From the NCBI GenBank assembly GCA_009602735.1, contig WELA01005691.1:318505-342788 (forward strand): a stretch of 24,284 nt of DNA, written 5' to 3'. Source of the stretch: Mesotaenium endlicherianum (lineage: Eukaryota > Streptophyta > Zygnematophyceae > Zygnematales > Mesotaeniaceae). Both the position numbers and the translations under genes were made by a program. This document shows positions 1 through 9,409 of this stretch, in pieces; position 1 is the first letter of the stretch; every line of letters starts with the position of its first letter. A model generated the notes under the pieces. That model was given only the letters and a program-made list of their open reading frames with translations. It made no database searches and was not told the origin of the DNA.

Positions 1-540
1 CTCTCCCTCCCCCCCCCCCCTTTCTCTCTCCACCTCTCATTTTCAACGTCTTGTTTCCTTCAGCAGCTCTGTTAAGCTGTTTGCATTTCTGTTCGCTCTT
101 CGTACTCCTACCCCCCTTCCCTCCCTCCCACGAAAAACACATGTATGCCTGCAGCTGTCAGTATGACGCCTAGCACGTGCGGCACTAATCCCCAGCTCAG
201 CTTGCCCCCCCCACCCACAGCCACTTTTGCCAGCCCATAGGTGCAGATGCCGTCGAACATGCAACGACCAGCTGGGGCCAAGGGGCGCAGTGCCAGCAGT
301 AGCCTCGCCTTCGTCATCTGTCGACCTCCGCCATGTGTCGACCCCACGTGAAGTGCCGCCACCTGGCTCGCCTCCTTTGAGATAACCCCGCTGGTGCACT
401 GGGCGGCTCATCTGCCTCTTTTGCTTCTTCCACCAACATGCCTCTTCCACCTGCAGGTGCGAGAGTCGAGCTTTTGGTTAGGTTCAAGATTAGGGTTTTA
501 GTTAGGGTCTAGGTGCAGCTGAGAAAGAGTAGTGCAAAGT
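1..540. other. Non-coding, pyrimidine-rich start of window
   Basis: The first 40 bases are almost pure C and T, with a run of 12 C at 9-20. Around 479-510 there are loosely telomere-like words (TTAGG, TTAGGGTTTT, TTAGGG), but they are not in a regular array. The longest open frames here, on the minus strand, are low-complexity and rich in Gly, Arg and Trp, with no recognisable domain. I treat them as chance frames in GC-rich DNA. No gene is supported. Confidence 0.5.
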
Positions 541-572
541 GGGTTGATTCCAGCGCGGGTCGATTCCAGCGC
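541..572. repeat. 16-bp tandem duplication
   Basis: Two adjacent 16-bp units, GGGTTGATTCCAGCGC (541-556) and GGGTCGATTCCAGCGC (557-572), differ at one base. They resemble a tRNA B box only loosely, and no A box was found upstream. Most likely a simple local duplication. Confidence 0.8.
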
Positions 573-1796
573 CAAGAAAAAATTGAGAAGGGCCCGCGTG
601 TTTTTATCTTATGATTTACAATGAAGTTTGAGTTTAAGGGAGGGCTGAAGTCAGCAGTTGAGGGCTTAGGGCTTTTGTTTAGGTTTCAGATGTGCAGCCT
701 GCGGGGGCTTGTGCAAGCATGGTTCGACTATTGTTGCGTTGTTTTTTCGCTTCTGCTACTGGTGTTGTTTCTTGTTCTTGTTGTTCATTGTGCTGTCAAC
801 TCCGCATCTCGTGTGGGGGGAATTAAAATGCGTTTTTGTCTGTCAATTCTCATTTGTAAGCACCTTATTTGGCTCGTGGCTTCTATCTCGACCCCAAGTT
901 TCAAGACTATCGCTTCTGGACCGCCGACAAGTGTGTACTCAGCGAGTGGCTTGACGTGCATTAAGAACCTTGTCAGAGGAGGTGTGACATAATAGAGTTT
1001 GCATGTACACAATAGAGAAAGTGGAAGTTGAGGAATTGAACCTATTTTGATTTAAATGTTTAGTGTACCGTGACTTAGTGTTGTATGATGTGTGACTGTT
1101 GTCAATGGTATAGATTATGTGACGATAAGATGATGATAATGTTGTGTATCATGTGGCTTTTTGCTGTTGCCTAATAAACATATAATTAAGAGCCATTGTG
1201 AACTTGAAAGACATAGTTTCTCATTCAATTAGTTCACATGAAATTTCTCCACAAACCATATAAGCCACAAATTCTAGACATGTGACAAAAAAAAATCACG
1301 CAACACATATTTGCACATACCTAATTAAGATTTCATGAACATACATGTATTTTGTACTACCATAAAAAATACCTACCTTGTGTTGGGAGGAAAAAAGGGT
1401 TAGGAAGCGATACTTGTATGTAACAATTCTTACAGCACCTCCTCATTGAATAAAATACTTCTTTGGCAATGAGGATAGGCTCCGCGCTCTACACTTCGTG
1501 GCGAGGGGACCACATCCGCTTGCCATCAGCCGACGTGGTAGAGAAAATGTGTTTTTTATTTGTGAGTCCTTCAAGCATGTCGGGCAGCGCGGAGAAAATA
1601 TAGCATTCCACCAAATAAAAAGTCCAATATGAACAAAGAATCGTGACAACCGCGACGTTGTACTTTTGCATGTGCCACCACCACGGGACATCAACGTCAA
1701 CTCTACGTAACGTCAACGGCGTTGTGACTTGGCGCACTAAGCGAACCAAGCATTTTGTTTTAGCACCAAAATAAGCGAACTAGCGCACTTGGCGAG
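573..1796. other. Non-coding, AT-rich interval
   Basis: No supported gene. A plus-strand frame at 621-992 would encode 123 residues with one hydrophobic stretch, but it has no known domain and its composition is that of T-rich DNA read by chance. At 1735-1815 short words such as GCGAAC, GCGCACTTGGCG and CTAAGCGAAC recur irregularly, just outside the left end of the copia remnant. Confidence 0.5.
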
Positions 1797-2880
1797 CTAA
1801 GCGAACAAGCGAACGGCGTGATCCTGCTTAGCTACTTCCTCTGTTCTCATAGAAGCCTCAAAGGTCTTTGGCACTGCGACGTCTACCATATAGGCCACCT
1901 CACACTTCACTGTATCCTCCTTTGCTATGGACTCAGCCACCCGCACATACTCTTCAAAGCCAAATCTGGCAGGTGGCACGTTTGGTTATAGCATATCCGG
2001 CAGTGCCTGAATTCCAGGGGCAGGATCTTCTCTCGCAGTAGCTTTAAGCCGAGTCTCAACTTCGCTCTGTTCTTCCTCTTCTTGCACAAACTCCTTGTAG
2101 AGTTTGGAGCTACTAGAGTCCAGCACCTTCTTGTTGAAGATCACATCTTTGCTTACGAACACCTCTTCTGATCTCACCTTGACCAGCCTGTACCCTTTGC
2201 TATTGGCATCGTATCCTACAAATATGCACTTGTCAGACTTGGGCTGTAGCTTGTGCCTCTTATCTAGGGGATTATGGGACCACACCTCTGTCCCAAAAAC
2301 GCCCAACTCTTGCAAAGAGAATTTTTTCCCACTCCACACCTTCTCGGGAATCTTTGCACCTAGTGGAGCTGAGGGCACTCTCATCTTTCAAGAACTTGTC
2401 AAAGTAGTCGGTGACGTATTCAGACCCATTGTCAATTTTCAATGTCTTGATCTTATTTCCAAATAGCTTCTCTGCAGACACCTTGTACTCCAAAAACTTC
2501 TTATGTGCTTGATCCTTACTTCTCGTAATATATACATCTTGGAGTACTCGCCCATAGAGGTAATGTAATACAAATTCCTTGATTATTTGACTGCTACCCT
2601 TGCGGGTCCCCACACATCTAAGTGTACTAACTTTAATAGCTCACGAGCCCTTGAAGCTTCCACCTTTGGAAATGCCTTTCCGGCCTGCTTTCCCGTCTGA
2701 CATCCTCAGCAAACTTCCAAACTCTGTGAAGTCTGGCAGTCCACTCTCTTTATCTTGTGCCATCTGCTTCAGTCTCTGATCACTTGCATGTCCCAACTAC
2801 AAGTGCCACAGGTTGCTTTTATTCTCCAGTTTGACACCTCCCTCTGCACCTAGTGCAAACTCAACCTGAAGAACCTGGTC
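1797..2880 (-). pseudogene. Copia pol fragment: pre-integrase and integrase, broken
   Basis: Reading the minus strand from about 2880, the pre-integrase domain is recognisable from SNLWHL..LGHASDQRL (around 2830-2770), with a stop inside it. The start of the integrase core follows, in another frame, with HLDVWGPA holding the first catalytic Asp (around 2625-2600). After another frame change comes a frame at 2613-2272 with KTLKIDNGSEY, which holds the second catalytic Asp. Next, the frame at 2384-1986 has the typical SH3-like end of copia integrase (VWSGKKFSLQELGVFGTEVW, then CIFVGYDANSKGYR and DVIFN). The stretch with the catalytic Glu and the NGVAER-type motif should lie between FDKFLK and SAPLGAK, but is missing: an internal deletion near 2385-2400. 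The last piece (1979-1797) resembles the acidic linker before reverse transcriptase and ends abruptly. Confidence 0.85.
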
Positions 2881-3000
2881 CATCACTGATAGAGCAATTA
2901 TAGTTTGGCACTGAATTTTGAACAGGCTGCCCAATTTAGCAATTCATCCCTCTCCTTGCGGAATTGAGCTTGCCACATTAAGCTCTTCCATCTGCTCCAC

Positions 3001-3704
3001 TTATGAAATGCTCACCAGGCAATACTTCCTGTCCCCAAACATGAGTAGCACCTGTCCAGTGAATGGAGTTGCCTTTTCATCAATCTCAAATTGAACCTCC
3101 TTGATGAGCAACTTAGACTCAATGTTCTCCATGGTGAATTCAGCAATTGTCAGCACTGACAGAGAGTCCCTGAAGGTCTGAAACTTTGAATCCAAATTAT
3201 TCAGAGGTTGAATCACCTAATCCTCTTGATTCACCTTGGCATCCAAGGCTTTCAACTCCTCACACACTTCTCTGGTACGAGCAAAGTAAGAGTGCATACT
3301 CTCTCCCTCTTCTTGCTTCAACAGAGCAAACTTCTTCTTGAAAGTACCCCAGTTAGCAACATTGTACCGTTGGTGCATATTCTTCAAAGACTCCCATATT
3401 GCTGTACTATTCTCGAAGTTCAGCATTCTTATGTGGGTCTCTTGACATAAACTCTTTGTGAGTAGATCAAATGCATGTGCCTTTCTCTTTCGCCATGCGA
3501 CTCTTGCTGCTCCATTCACCACAAACGATACTTTGGTTGCTGCATCTGCATTTGCAGCAGGCACTAGAAGTGATTCTGGAATCTTCTTATCCGCAAGTAC
3601 GATCTCCTTCAGATTATGTTTGGCTAGTTGTGCTTGCACTCTTCTAGATCACACAAGATACTCAGTGTCCTTTCCATCAAAGTGCGCGAGCCGAGAGTTA
3701 AATC
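3001..3704 (-). pseudogene. Copia gag (UBN2-type) pseudogene
   Basis: The minus-strand frame encodes the capsid-like gag polyprotein of copia elements. Visible family features are LAHFDGKDTEYLV at the N-terminus, AWRKRKAHAFDLLTKSL, AIWESLKNMHQRYN, FKKKFALLKQEEGESMHSYF and, near the end, FTMENIESKLLIKE. Two in-frame stops interrupt it: a TGA where the family normally has Trp (next to the N-terminal motif), and a TAG just after VNQED at about 3217. No start codon lies in frame between the PBS and gag, so the leader and true start appear lost. The C-terminal zinc knuckle expected in this family was not seen. Calling it a gag is secure; its coding ability is gone. Confidence 0.85.
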
Positions 3705-3706
3705 TC

Positions 3707-3718
3707 GCTCCGAAACCA
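3707..3718 (-). promoter_or_regulatory. Copia primer binding site
   Basis: On the minus strand this reads TGGTTTCGGAGC, two changes from the TGGTATCAGAGC complement of initiator Met-tRNA used by many plant retrotransposons. It abuts the CA end of the LTR directly, which fixes the LTR boundary. It primes minus-strand cDNA synthesis in active relatives. Confidence 0.75.
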
Positions 3719-4114
3719 TGTTGAAAATCATCGTCAACCGTTGCTCAATCTTTCTCGAGACTAGGCCGCATCTTCTTTCGCAACTTATTTACAACACTTA
3801 TAAAAATGCACACACATGACACCAAGAGGAGCACACTACTTCTATGGCTCAACTCTTTCTTTCTCAAGTGTATCCTTGCACAATTTTTCTGCCTCTCTTT
3901 ATTCACAGTGGCGGCTGCTAACCTACCTCAACAATCTCATTGAAAGTCCTAGTTAGTCCAAACTCTACATACCGACACATACATTGATTGGACTGGACCG
4001 ACCACACGCATGTCGACCATCACACAAGTGAGCACACGTGTCACTCAAATAGAGTTGGAACTGCCTATTTTCCACATCTCTCTTCTAGAGTGCTGATTTT
4101 TCGCAATTCCAACA
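3719..4114 (-). repeat. 5' LTR of the copia element (396 bp)
   Basis: On the minus strand the block starts TGTTGGAATTGCG and ends TTTTCAACA, giving the short TGTTG...CAACA inverted ends typical of copia LTRs, and it is followed at once by the PBS. A minus-strand AATAAA lies at 3903-3898 and may serve as a polyadenylation signal. No second copy was found in the window, so LTR divergence cannot be used to date it. Confidence 0.75.
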
Positions 4115-4478
4115 GTTGTAAAGTTTCTCACACTTTTGAGAGGATATTTTTATCAGTGTTCAATGATATTTTTTTAGTAGCGGAAGGAAGATATTGATAA
4201 CTTTGAATAATTGACAATCTTCGAGAAAGGTAAAATGAAAAAGTAAAATTTGTGCTTGTGATAGTTGCACTCACAATGAGTCTTGCTAGTATATATACTT
4301 GCACAATATGAGGCGCTCAAGTGCTTCGAGTCACCACCTAGGGCACCGGTGTATGTTCAACAAAAACAGGCAAAGGGGTCTAATCTGTTTAACTGTTTAC
4401 GCGCCGTTTGGCCGTTTGGAGACTTTTCGACGGTTTTCAAGAGACCGTTTCGCGCCAAAAGGGCGTTTTTGTGTTTAC

Positions 4479-4499
4479 GCGACTTTTCGAAAAAGTCGC
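4479..4499. repeat. Perfect 9-bp hairpin with CGA loop
   Basis: GCGACTTTT (4479-4487), CGA loop, then AAAAGTCGC (4491-4499) form a perfect 9-bp stem. A second hairpin with the same CGA loop and a related GCGACTTT word lies 150 bp downstream. Confidence 0.85.
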
Positions 4500-4559
4500 A
4501 ACTGTTCACGGGTCGCGTACACATGCTTACGTCATGGATCGGTAGTTATGAAAACTACT

Positions 4560-4621
4560 TTGCCAATTGGTTAGGTGTGAACGTTTCACACGAAAGGTCG
4601 CGGAGTCGCCGGTTTGAATCC
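4560..4621 (+). other. tRNA-like A box / B box pair, possible SINE or decayed tRNA
   Basis: TTGCCAATTGG (4560-4570) fits a pol III A box with one mismatch, and GGTTTGAATCC (4611-4621) fits a B box with one mismatch, with spacing as in a tRNA gene. Between them GTGTG-AACGTTT-CACAC folds like an anticodon arm with a 7-base loop, but the base before the would-be anticodon is A, not T. The T stem is only about 3 bp and the acceptor ends do not pair. This is therefore not a functional tRNA. A tRNA-derived SINE head or a tRNA pseudogene are the alternatives. Confidence 0.35.
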
Positions 4622-4627
4622 GCTCGG

Positions 4628-4646
4628 ATGCAAAGCGACTTTGCAT
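4628..4646. repeat. Perfect 8-bp hairpin with CGA loop
   Basis: ATGCAAAG (4628-4635), CGA, CTTTGCAT (4639-4646) form a perfect stem with the same 3-base loop as the hairpin at 4479. It starts just downstream of the B-box-like motif. Confidence 0.8.
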
Positions 4647-4824
4647 ATTTGGTTTTGTCTGAGCTTTACGACTGTTCGGTCTGACGACTTGTCGTTGAAT
4701 TAAAATCTATGACTGTGGCATTATCTGAAATAATGAATTTCAAATGAGTTAATCATTCTATGATTAATTAAGTTTTTTCTTTATAGATAATTAAAGTAAC
4801 TTTATGATTAATTATGTCTTACTG

Positions 4825-4863
4825 TTGCAAAGTAGTCGAATCACTTTACGACTCTTTTTGCAA
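4825..4863. repeat. Imperfect inverted repeat
   Basis: TTGCAAAGTAGTCG (4825-4838) pairs imperfectly with CGACTCTTTTTGCAA (4849-4863) around a 10-base loop. It repeats the TTGCAAA and CGACT words of the neighbouring hairpins. Confidence 0.6.
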
Positions 4864-4989
4864 TAATGTCTTGGTTGTTTCGCCAATCGACCAGCAATTA
4901 GTCGGCACACGCATGTGGCGGATAATTCATCAAGATGCAAACATTTATCAAATATTATATTGTTTAATAGCTTAATGTACCTTAGGTAA

Positions 4990-6161
4990 CTAGGACAAAT
5001 ATCCCAAACACGCCTAAAAAGCTCAAATCGTGACAACAACCTTTGCTGTGTAAGCAGTGTTGGCGTGCTGAGCAAACCTGTTGAAAGACCCGCTCTTCTT
5101 CTTAAACAGCAAATTAGACCTGTTGGTCTTAGAAGGAGAGGACTTCTCCTTTTTCTCAAGAGCCATAAGCTACCTAGAAGTCTCCTTGTTCCAGACTTTA
5201 CCTTCCTTGATATTGCGTGCTATTTTAGCAGCTTCGTTGATATCCCAGGTCGCTTCCGCGTCTTGCAGATAGATGTAGCCTGATTTAACGATCCGTTTCC
5301 TCGCCCAAGCACAACAATATTTTTTCAGCTGTAATCTTGAGCTCAAAGATTCCTGGCTTTTTGGCAAGATCTACCAATCTGAACCTAAGCTCCATCATCG
5401 TCTTGTTCTTGTGACGGACAAAATGCACATAACGGTGCACCTTAAGACTGCGATCCTAAAAAAACCCTACTCAAGCAACTTAAAGAATCGGCCCAAATAG
5501 TGTTCAGGATCCAACTTGTCATCTTCAGCTTCCATATCCCTCCAACAACTAGCCAGAGATTCCGCCTGACTAGCCTCACTGGTGGCACTGTTGCCTTGCT
5601 GCTCATTCAATGGTGCAGCCCTGCGTGTTACTCGTTCCTGGGCATTTGCAATCTTTTCAGACAGATCGGCACACATTCGACGCAATTCTGCGACGGACCT
5701 GGCAGCATTATCTCGAGAGGCCGCTCTCTGCTCACCCTCAATTAGATGTCGCATGGCCTCAGTGAGATCTTTTGTTAGTGCAACTAAGTTTGCGCTCTTA
5801 ACAAGTGGAGCAGGCACTGCTCTCCCAGACGACAATGCTGACAAATAGGCTTTCGCAACATATTTTTGGATTTTTATATCCCTTGCCTTCTTTTGCTCTC
5901 CAAATGCCCATTCCTAGGTAAGGTCCTCATCCTTTCGGAATTGGCAATAGGGTAGCAAGGCATCCTTGTCCAAGTACTAACCAAACTTATAAATGGAACA
6001 AACTGCGAGTATGAGGCATCCTTTCGGATCTTTTCAAAAAAATTCGCCCAATGTATCTCACCAAATTCTTCGAAAGTGAGACAATTTTTGCCGGATTTTC
6101 CACTAAAGCATTTTTTAGACAACTTAAACTTAGGATTTTCATCACCACCGTCACCAGCCAT
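4990..6161 (-). pseudogene. Frame-broken gene of unknown coiled-coil protein (possibly gag-like)
   Basis: I do not recognise this protein. The minus strand starts at an ATG (6161-6159) in good context, giving MAGDGGDENPKFKLSKK, then LTFEEFGEIHWANFFEKIRK, and stays open to 5874. After a frame change, 5844-5467 encodes a charged, probably helical or coiled-coil stretch (LTEAMRHLIEGEQRAASR ... RRMCADLSEKIANAQERV) ending EHYLGRFFKLLE. A second change, near 5440, gives KVHRYVHFVRHKNKTMMELR and FELKITAEKILL. A third, near 5285, gives SGYIYLQDAEATWDINEAAK up to 5170. Past a stop, a short Cys-containing piece (LICCLRRR, about 5090) may be the remains of a zinc knuckle. The pieces follow one another in order without large gaps, so this looks like one gene of roughly 370-390 codons with several frameshifts. 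Its size, coiled coil and TE-rich setting suggest a retroelement gag, but this is inference. Confidence 0.55.
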
Positions 6162-7625
6162 TTTTACCAGTGACCAGGACTTACTGACTCTTACCCACGC
6201 GTGTGGTTCGCTTCCCAAATCAAGGGGAAAAAAACGTGTGTTATACAAATTCTAATCGTTTTTTGCAAAGATATGGCGAGGCTCGTCTTCCAAAGGTCCC
6301 TCACTCTACGGGTTGTTCAACCGCTTAGATTTCTCACATTTTCATGGACTCTGGCTAGATTAGAGCCTTTTGTAGGCTTAAGAGGATAATAGATTCTTCC
6401 ACTCGTAAACTGCATGTACATATGAATTTCTATGGGTCCCCTTCCAAGTTGAGCACCGGCAGCCTTCACAGGCCTCAGTCCCCAATTTGCTTGGGAATTC
6501 TTGTCCACCTGAACCACTCAATTCAAGTTCTCAAAAGTAGGACAGAAGTGCCTTACTTCTAAATAGGTCTTTGCCCAAGTTGACGATTTAACCAAGTGAA
6601 CAAATTTGATAAGTGAAAAAATCACGTCTGAGCAAATTTACACATACACAGCACCAATGTTCAGAGAACATTGCCCAACACCGCGCCTTAGCAGTTCCCA
6701 TTGCTGGCTAGGCTCACTTAGTTCTCCACTGAGAATTGTTTTGATTAACTCTGCTCTTACTTTGAGCAATTTAACAAAAAAAAAAATTAAGAACTTGGAA
6801 ACTAAGACAGCATCCACCATTTTGTGTGCTTTCGCACGATTGTGGTGTCTGGTCCAACTCTGCGCTAGAAATCCTAGCAGATTCTATTCTGCAAGCTCTT
6901 GCTCCTTTTTATCAGAGATATGCCTTCTTGAAAACTCCTTAACTCCAACTTTTCTATGATACACAGAGAAGGAATCTTCGAACGCCGGCTAGAGCGTGCT
7001 TCCTTGGCTTTCTTGTGGCCTTGAGAACTCCTTTCTCCTTTGCAACCTTCTCTTCTCTTCTTCTCCCTCTCTTGCGCTCCTTCTGCTGCCTTGGCAAATG
7101 TGCGCGGCAAGAATGAGGCAAGAACGTGCAACGCTTGTACCTTACCCAGGCACCACGCATGCAGGTCTCTCTCTCTCTTGGGAGTTCCCATGGTGCGTCA
7201 CACTTCTCACAGAACGCATGCATGCAATCTCGAGTTCATCACTCGAGCAGCTTAACTTCTTGGTTAGCATGCAAGCCTGACTCACGTGTGACGTCGCAGC
7301 CCATGTCCCTTGGGTGGCTTCTTAAGTCCTACAAATGTTGACCCAAGTCCAGCGACAAAGATCGCCGTCGACTCAGCGCTTTTGACTTGGCAAGTTCTGC
7401 ATGTCTGCAGCACGATCAACTTTGTAGCTCACTTGGCGTTTCCTTTTGGCTCTTCAACCTAGTCAGCTTGCCGGCTGATATGTCAATTCTTGCAAGCTTT
7501 AGCTTTGTTAGCTTTCCGGTTGACTGAAATGAGAAACCCCACTTAGCTCTGAGCGTCAAGTTTGACGTGACTTCTGGTCAAGCTCACACGTGGCTTGAAC
7601 GAGTGCTGATCTGTCGGTGGTGAAA
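6162..7625. other. No recognisable gene
   Basis: Short frames on both strands (for example minus 6517-6317, minus 7191-6874, plus 6996-7280) carry no known domain and overlap one another in shadow fashion. The only local structure noted is a 7-bp inverted repeat CTCGAGT...ACTCGAG at 7229-7247. If the 4990-6161 gene is a retroelement gag, its leader and 5' LTR would lie in the left part of this stretch, but I could not find an LTR edge or PBS. Confidence 0.4.
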
Positions 7626-8136
7626 TGTTGGAATTGAAGTCGGCGTTGTCTTTTGGGCGATCATGACTTGCATTGCGCGTGCGACATCGTCAGATGGATA
7701 GCACTCGCGACACAACCTAATACACGTTGTGGACGTTGTGCAATCACACTTTTGAAATTTGATTTTTTGAGTGAATGCAATCTTTCCACTGTATGCATAT
7801 ATATGCAAAGACACCTTCTAAAATTTTTAGAAGATTTTTTTTAGTGATACAACTCTTGATATAAAATTTGTGTTAACCATGTCCAATGCTACATGTAGTA
7901 ACTTAAGAAAGTGGGGAGTTAAGCACCTTGAGCATTTATTGTGTCCTTATTGTTTCGAAACTAAGTTCGCTTGAGTATGAGAGAGAGAGAGTGTGTTATG
8001 GGCGAAGAGATCAATGAGTCCCAAAATTGAGATGATTTTCTCCATTCAGGAAGGACAATGTATTACTAAAATTCACAAATTATCAAAGGACAGTTGCTTG
8101 CTGATCAATGTCGTTTTCTAGTAAAAACTTCCAACA
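7626..8136. other. Possible solo LTR or MITE-like block with 8-bp inverted ends
   Basis: The block begins TGTTGGAA (7626-7633) and ends TTCCAACA (8129-8136), a perfect 8-bp inverted terminal pair of the type found on copia LTRs. Inside are the 14-bp palindrome TGCATATATATGCA (about 7795-7808), a 9-bp inverted repeat at 7815-7833, and a short GA microsatellite (7979-7991). The flanking 5-mers (TGAAA and TACAG) do not match, and no PBS or second copy is seen. The assignment is weak. Confidence 0.2.
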
Positions 8137-8317
8137 TACAGTTTGTTCGCACAAGTACGTCTTGTGAACATGTATGTTGGTAATATTATGTATTTTTATC
8201 ACTAAGGCCTTAGCACTAGGTTTATTGCTTGTGGAACCAGAAATGACACCACTGGAAGTGGTCTTTGAATGGTCATACTAAATCATATTTAATGTGGTGT
8301 AAGCAAGCCATACATGT

Positions 8318-8322
8318 CCACA
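8318..8322. other. Target-site duplication, left copy (CCACA)
   Basis: CCACA precedes the TG start of the LTR at 8323 and is repeated exactly after the CA end at 9578 (9579-9583). The 5-bp length is standard for LTR retrotransposon integration. Confidence 0.8.
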
Positions 8323-9066
8323 TGTAAGGTCATAGGTTTATGAAGTGCATTTTTGAGTATCATGAAAGTATGTTTTGATTGTATAGTAGTGTAGAGTGCA
8401 TTGTTTTGGTCATTTTGATATAAAGTTCATCGAATTTGGTCAAGTATTTAGAGAGTTATGGATTTCCGAAGTTTAATAAGTTTTGAGGTCGGTTCACGAC
8501 TGTCCTTAATTCGCGGTGAGCGCGACCGTCGGATTGACCGACAGCGTCGAGCGATCTGGCCCGTTAGAATGAACTCGAACCTTCACGTAAGTTCGGCTGA
8601 CACGGAGTGCCGACTAGGTCGATTTACCTAGAAGTTTCGGTTTAGCCTAGCGCGTCTAAGATAGAATATTCTAGTAATGTCGATGCATGTATGTGGACGT
8701 CAATTCGGCCCGACACGTCAGATTAGACTGATCTGGCTTACTCACGAATATTCTGGAAGGGACGATTTGACGAACACTTAGGAAAATCCGTAGCTTCCTC
8801 CTAGGGAGGAGCACTTAGGCAGAAAATTATAAATAGGCATAACTTCTTTGTTTCTTATCAGTTTTCACTTCTGTAAATTTCTACGGGTTTGTAATGACAA
8901 GGCCTTTCATCCTACATCATTTGTGAGCAATTTCTTGCTACTCAAAATGTTGAGTAATTTTCCTAAGCTTTGTTAGTGATATGCCGCAGCACTCTCTAGT
9001 ATGATGGCAACTAGTTCCTTTCCTCGTGAGTCACTACGTTTCCATTAGGGCACTTTGCCCCTTTCA
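8323..9066 (+). repeat. 5' LTR (744 bp)
   Basis: Starts TGTAAGGTCATAGG right after CCACA and ends GCCCCTTTCA two bases before the PBS. It holds a TATA box at 8828-8835. Its last 173 bp (8894-9066) recur at 9406-9578 with about 9 mismatches counted by eye and no indels. Confidence 0.8.
8828..8835 (+). promoter_or_regulatory. LTR TATA box
   Basis: TATAAATA lies about 240 bp before the LTR end, where the U3 promoter of an LTR is expected. Transcription would start near 8860, putting the repeated 173-bp segment downstream of the start, in R-U5. The start site is inferred from spacing only. Confidence 0.6.
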
Positions 9067-9068
9067 TC

Positions 9069-9083
9069 TGGTATCGGAGCAGG
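9069..9083 (+). promoter_or_regulatory. Primer binding site
   Basis: TGGTATCGGAGCAGG begins two bases after the LTR and matches the initiator Met-tRNA PBS (TGGTATCAGAGCAGG) except for one base. It primes minus-strand DNA synthesis in active relatives. Confidence 0.85.
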
Positions 9084-9103
9084 GCTAGTTTGCATATTAT
9101 ATT

Positions 9104-9409
9104 ATGGAGTCGCAGCCGGCAGCTGGAGGAGGCGAACATGTTGAGCATGTTGAGCGCGCGGGGCAGCAGGCAGCACCAACAATGACCAGAGAGCAACAAG
9201 AGATGCAGGCGATGCTAAGACAAATGGCAAATGCAATTGGAGGAGAAGTCTACACCCAGTTTCAACAAAATATGCGCGCGGAGGTGGAGAGAATGGTGCG
9301 AGTTGTTATGGGGAACGCCGCTTCGACGAGTTCGGCACCTGCCCCTGTTGTACCACCGATTCATGTTAACCCCGTGGTGCAACCAGTTATTCCACCCGCA
9401 TCAGGATGA
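9104..9409 (+). pseudogene. Truncated gag N-terminus
   Basis: The first ATG after the PBS (20 bp downstream) opens a 101-codon frame starting MESQPAAGGGEHVEHVERAG. It is rich in Gln, Met and Glu with a likely helical stretch (REQQEMQAMLRQMANAIGG), followed by a Ala/Pro/Val-rich tail (SSAPAPVVPPIHVNPVVQPV). No capsid domain or zinc knuckle is present. The stop codon TGA (9407-9409) is supplied by the joined LTR sequence, so the natural C-terminus has been cut off. A disordered, coiled-coil N-terminus is common in plant retrotransposon gag. The position right behind a PBS makes gag the best call, although the sequence alone would not show it. Confidence 0.65.

Larger units (their letters stand above)
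1797..4114 (-). mobile_element. Degenerate Ty1/copia LTR retrotransposon, 3' half missing
   Basis: On the minus strand the order is LTR (4114 to 3719), primer binding site, gag, pre-integrase segment, integrase core, integrase C-terminal part, then the linker that normally precedes reverse transcriptase. This gag-IN-RT order is diagnostic of Ty1/copia. The coding sequence is broken by stops and frameshifts. Reverse transcriptase, RNase H and the 3' LTR are absent: similarity stops at about 1800, in the linker. No zinc knuckle or clear protease was found between gag and integrase, and the integrase core has an internal deletion. The element cannot be autonomous. Its left edge is a truncation, not an LTR end. 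Confidence 0.85.
4115..4989. other. Non-coding block rich in hairpins
   Basis: No gene is supported. From about 4380 to 4900 the DNA changes character: CGAC, GTCG, GTTTCG and GACTTTTCG words recur, and several good inverted repeats occur (listed separately). A plus-strand frame at 4283-4684 (133 residues) crosses these hairpins but has no known domain and is probably fortuitous. Confidence 0.5.

Noticed and set aside
43..450. Minus-strand 135-codon frame
   Set aside because: Low-complexity Gly, Arg and Trp composition from GC-rich DNA, overlapped by another frame, no domain.
479..510. Telomere-like TTAGG/TTTAGGG words
   Set aside because: Only two or three irregular copies, not an array; not evidence of a chromosome end.
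621..992. Plus-strand 123-codon frame with one hydrophobic segment
   Set aside because: The hydrophobic stretch comes from T-rich DNA; no homology or gene context supports it.
4560..4621. A functional tRNA gene
   Set aside because: Acceptor ends do not pair, the T stem is poor and the base before the anticodon is wrong; kept only as a tRNA-like motif.
6874..7223. Basic Arg/Lys/Glu-rich minus-strand frames
   Set aside because: Two overlapping frames of the same pyrimidine-rich DNA; simple composition, no domain.
7602..7617. GAGTGCTGAT near 7602 resembling the copia LTR interior at 4088
   Set aside because: Only about 16 bp with mismatches, and the flanking LTR end is in the opposite orientation; likely coincidence.
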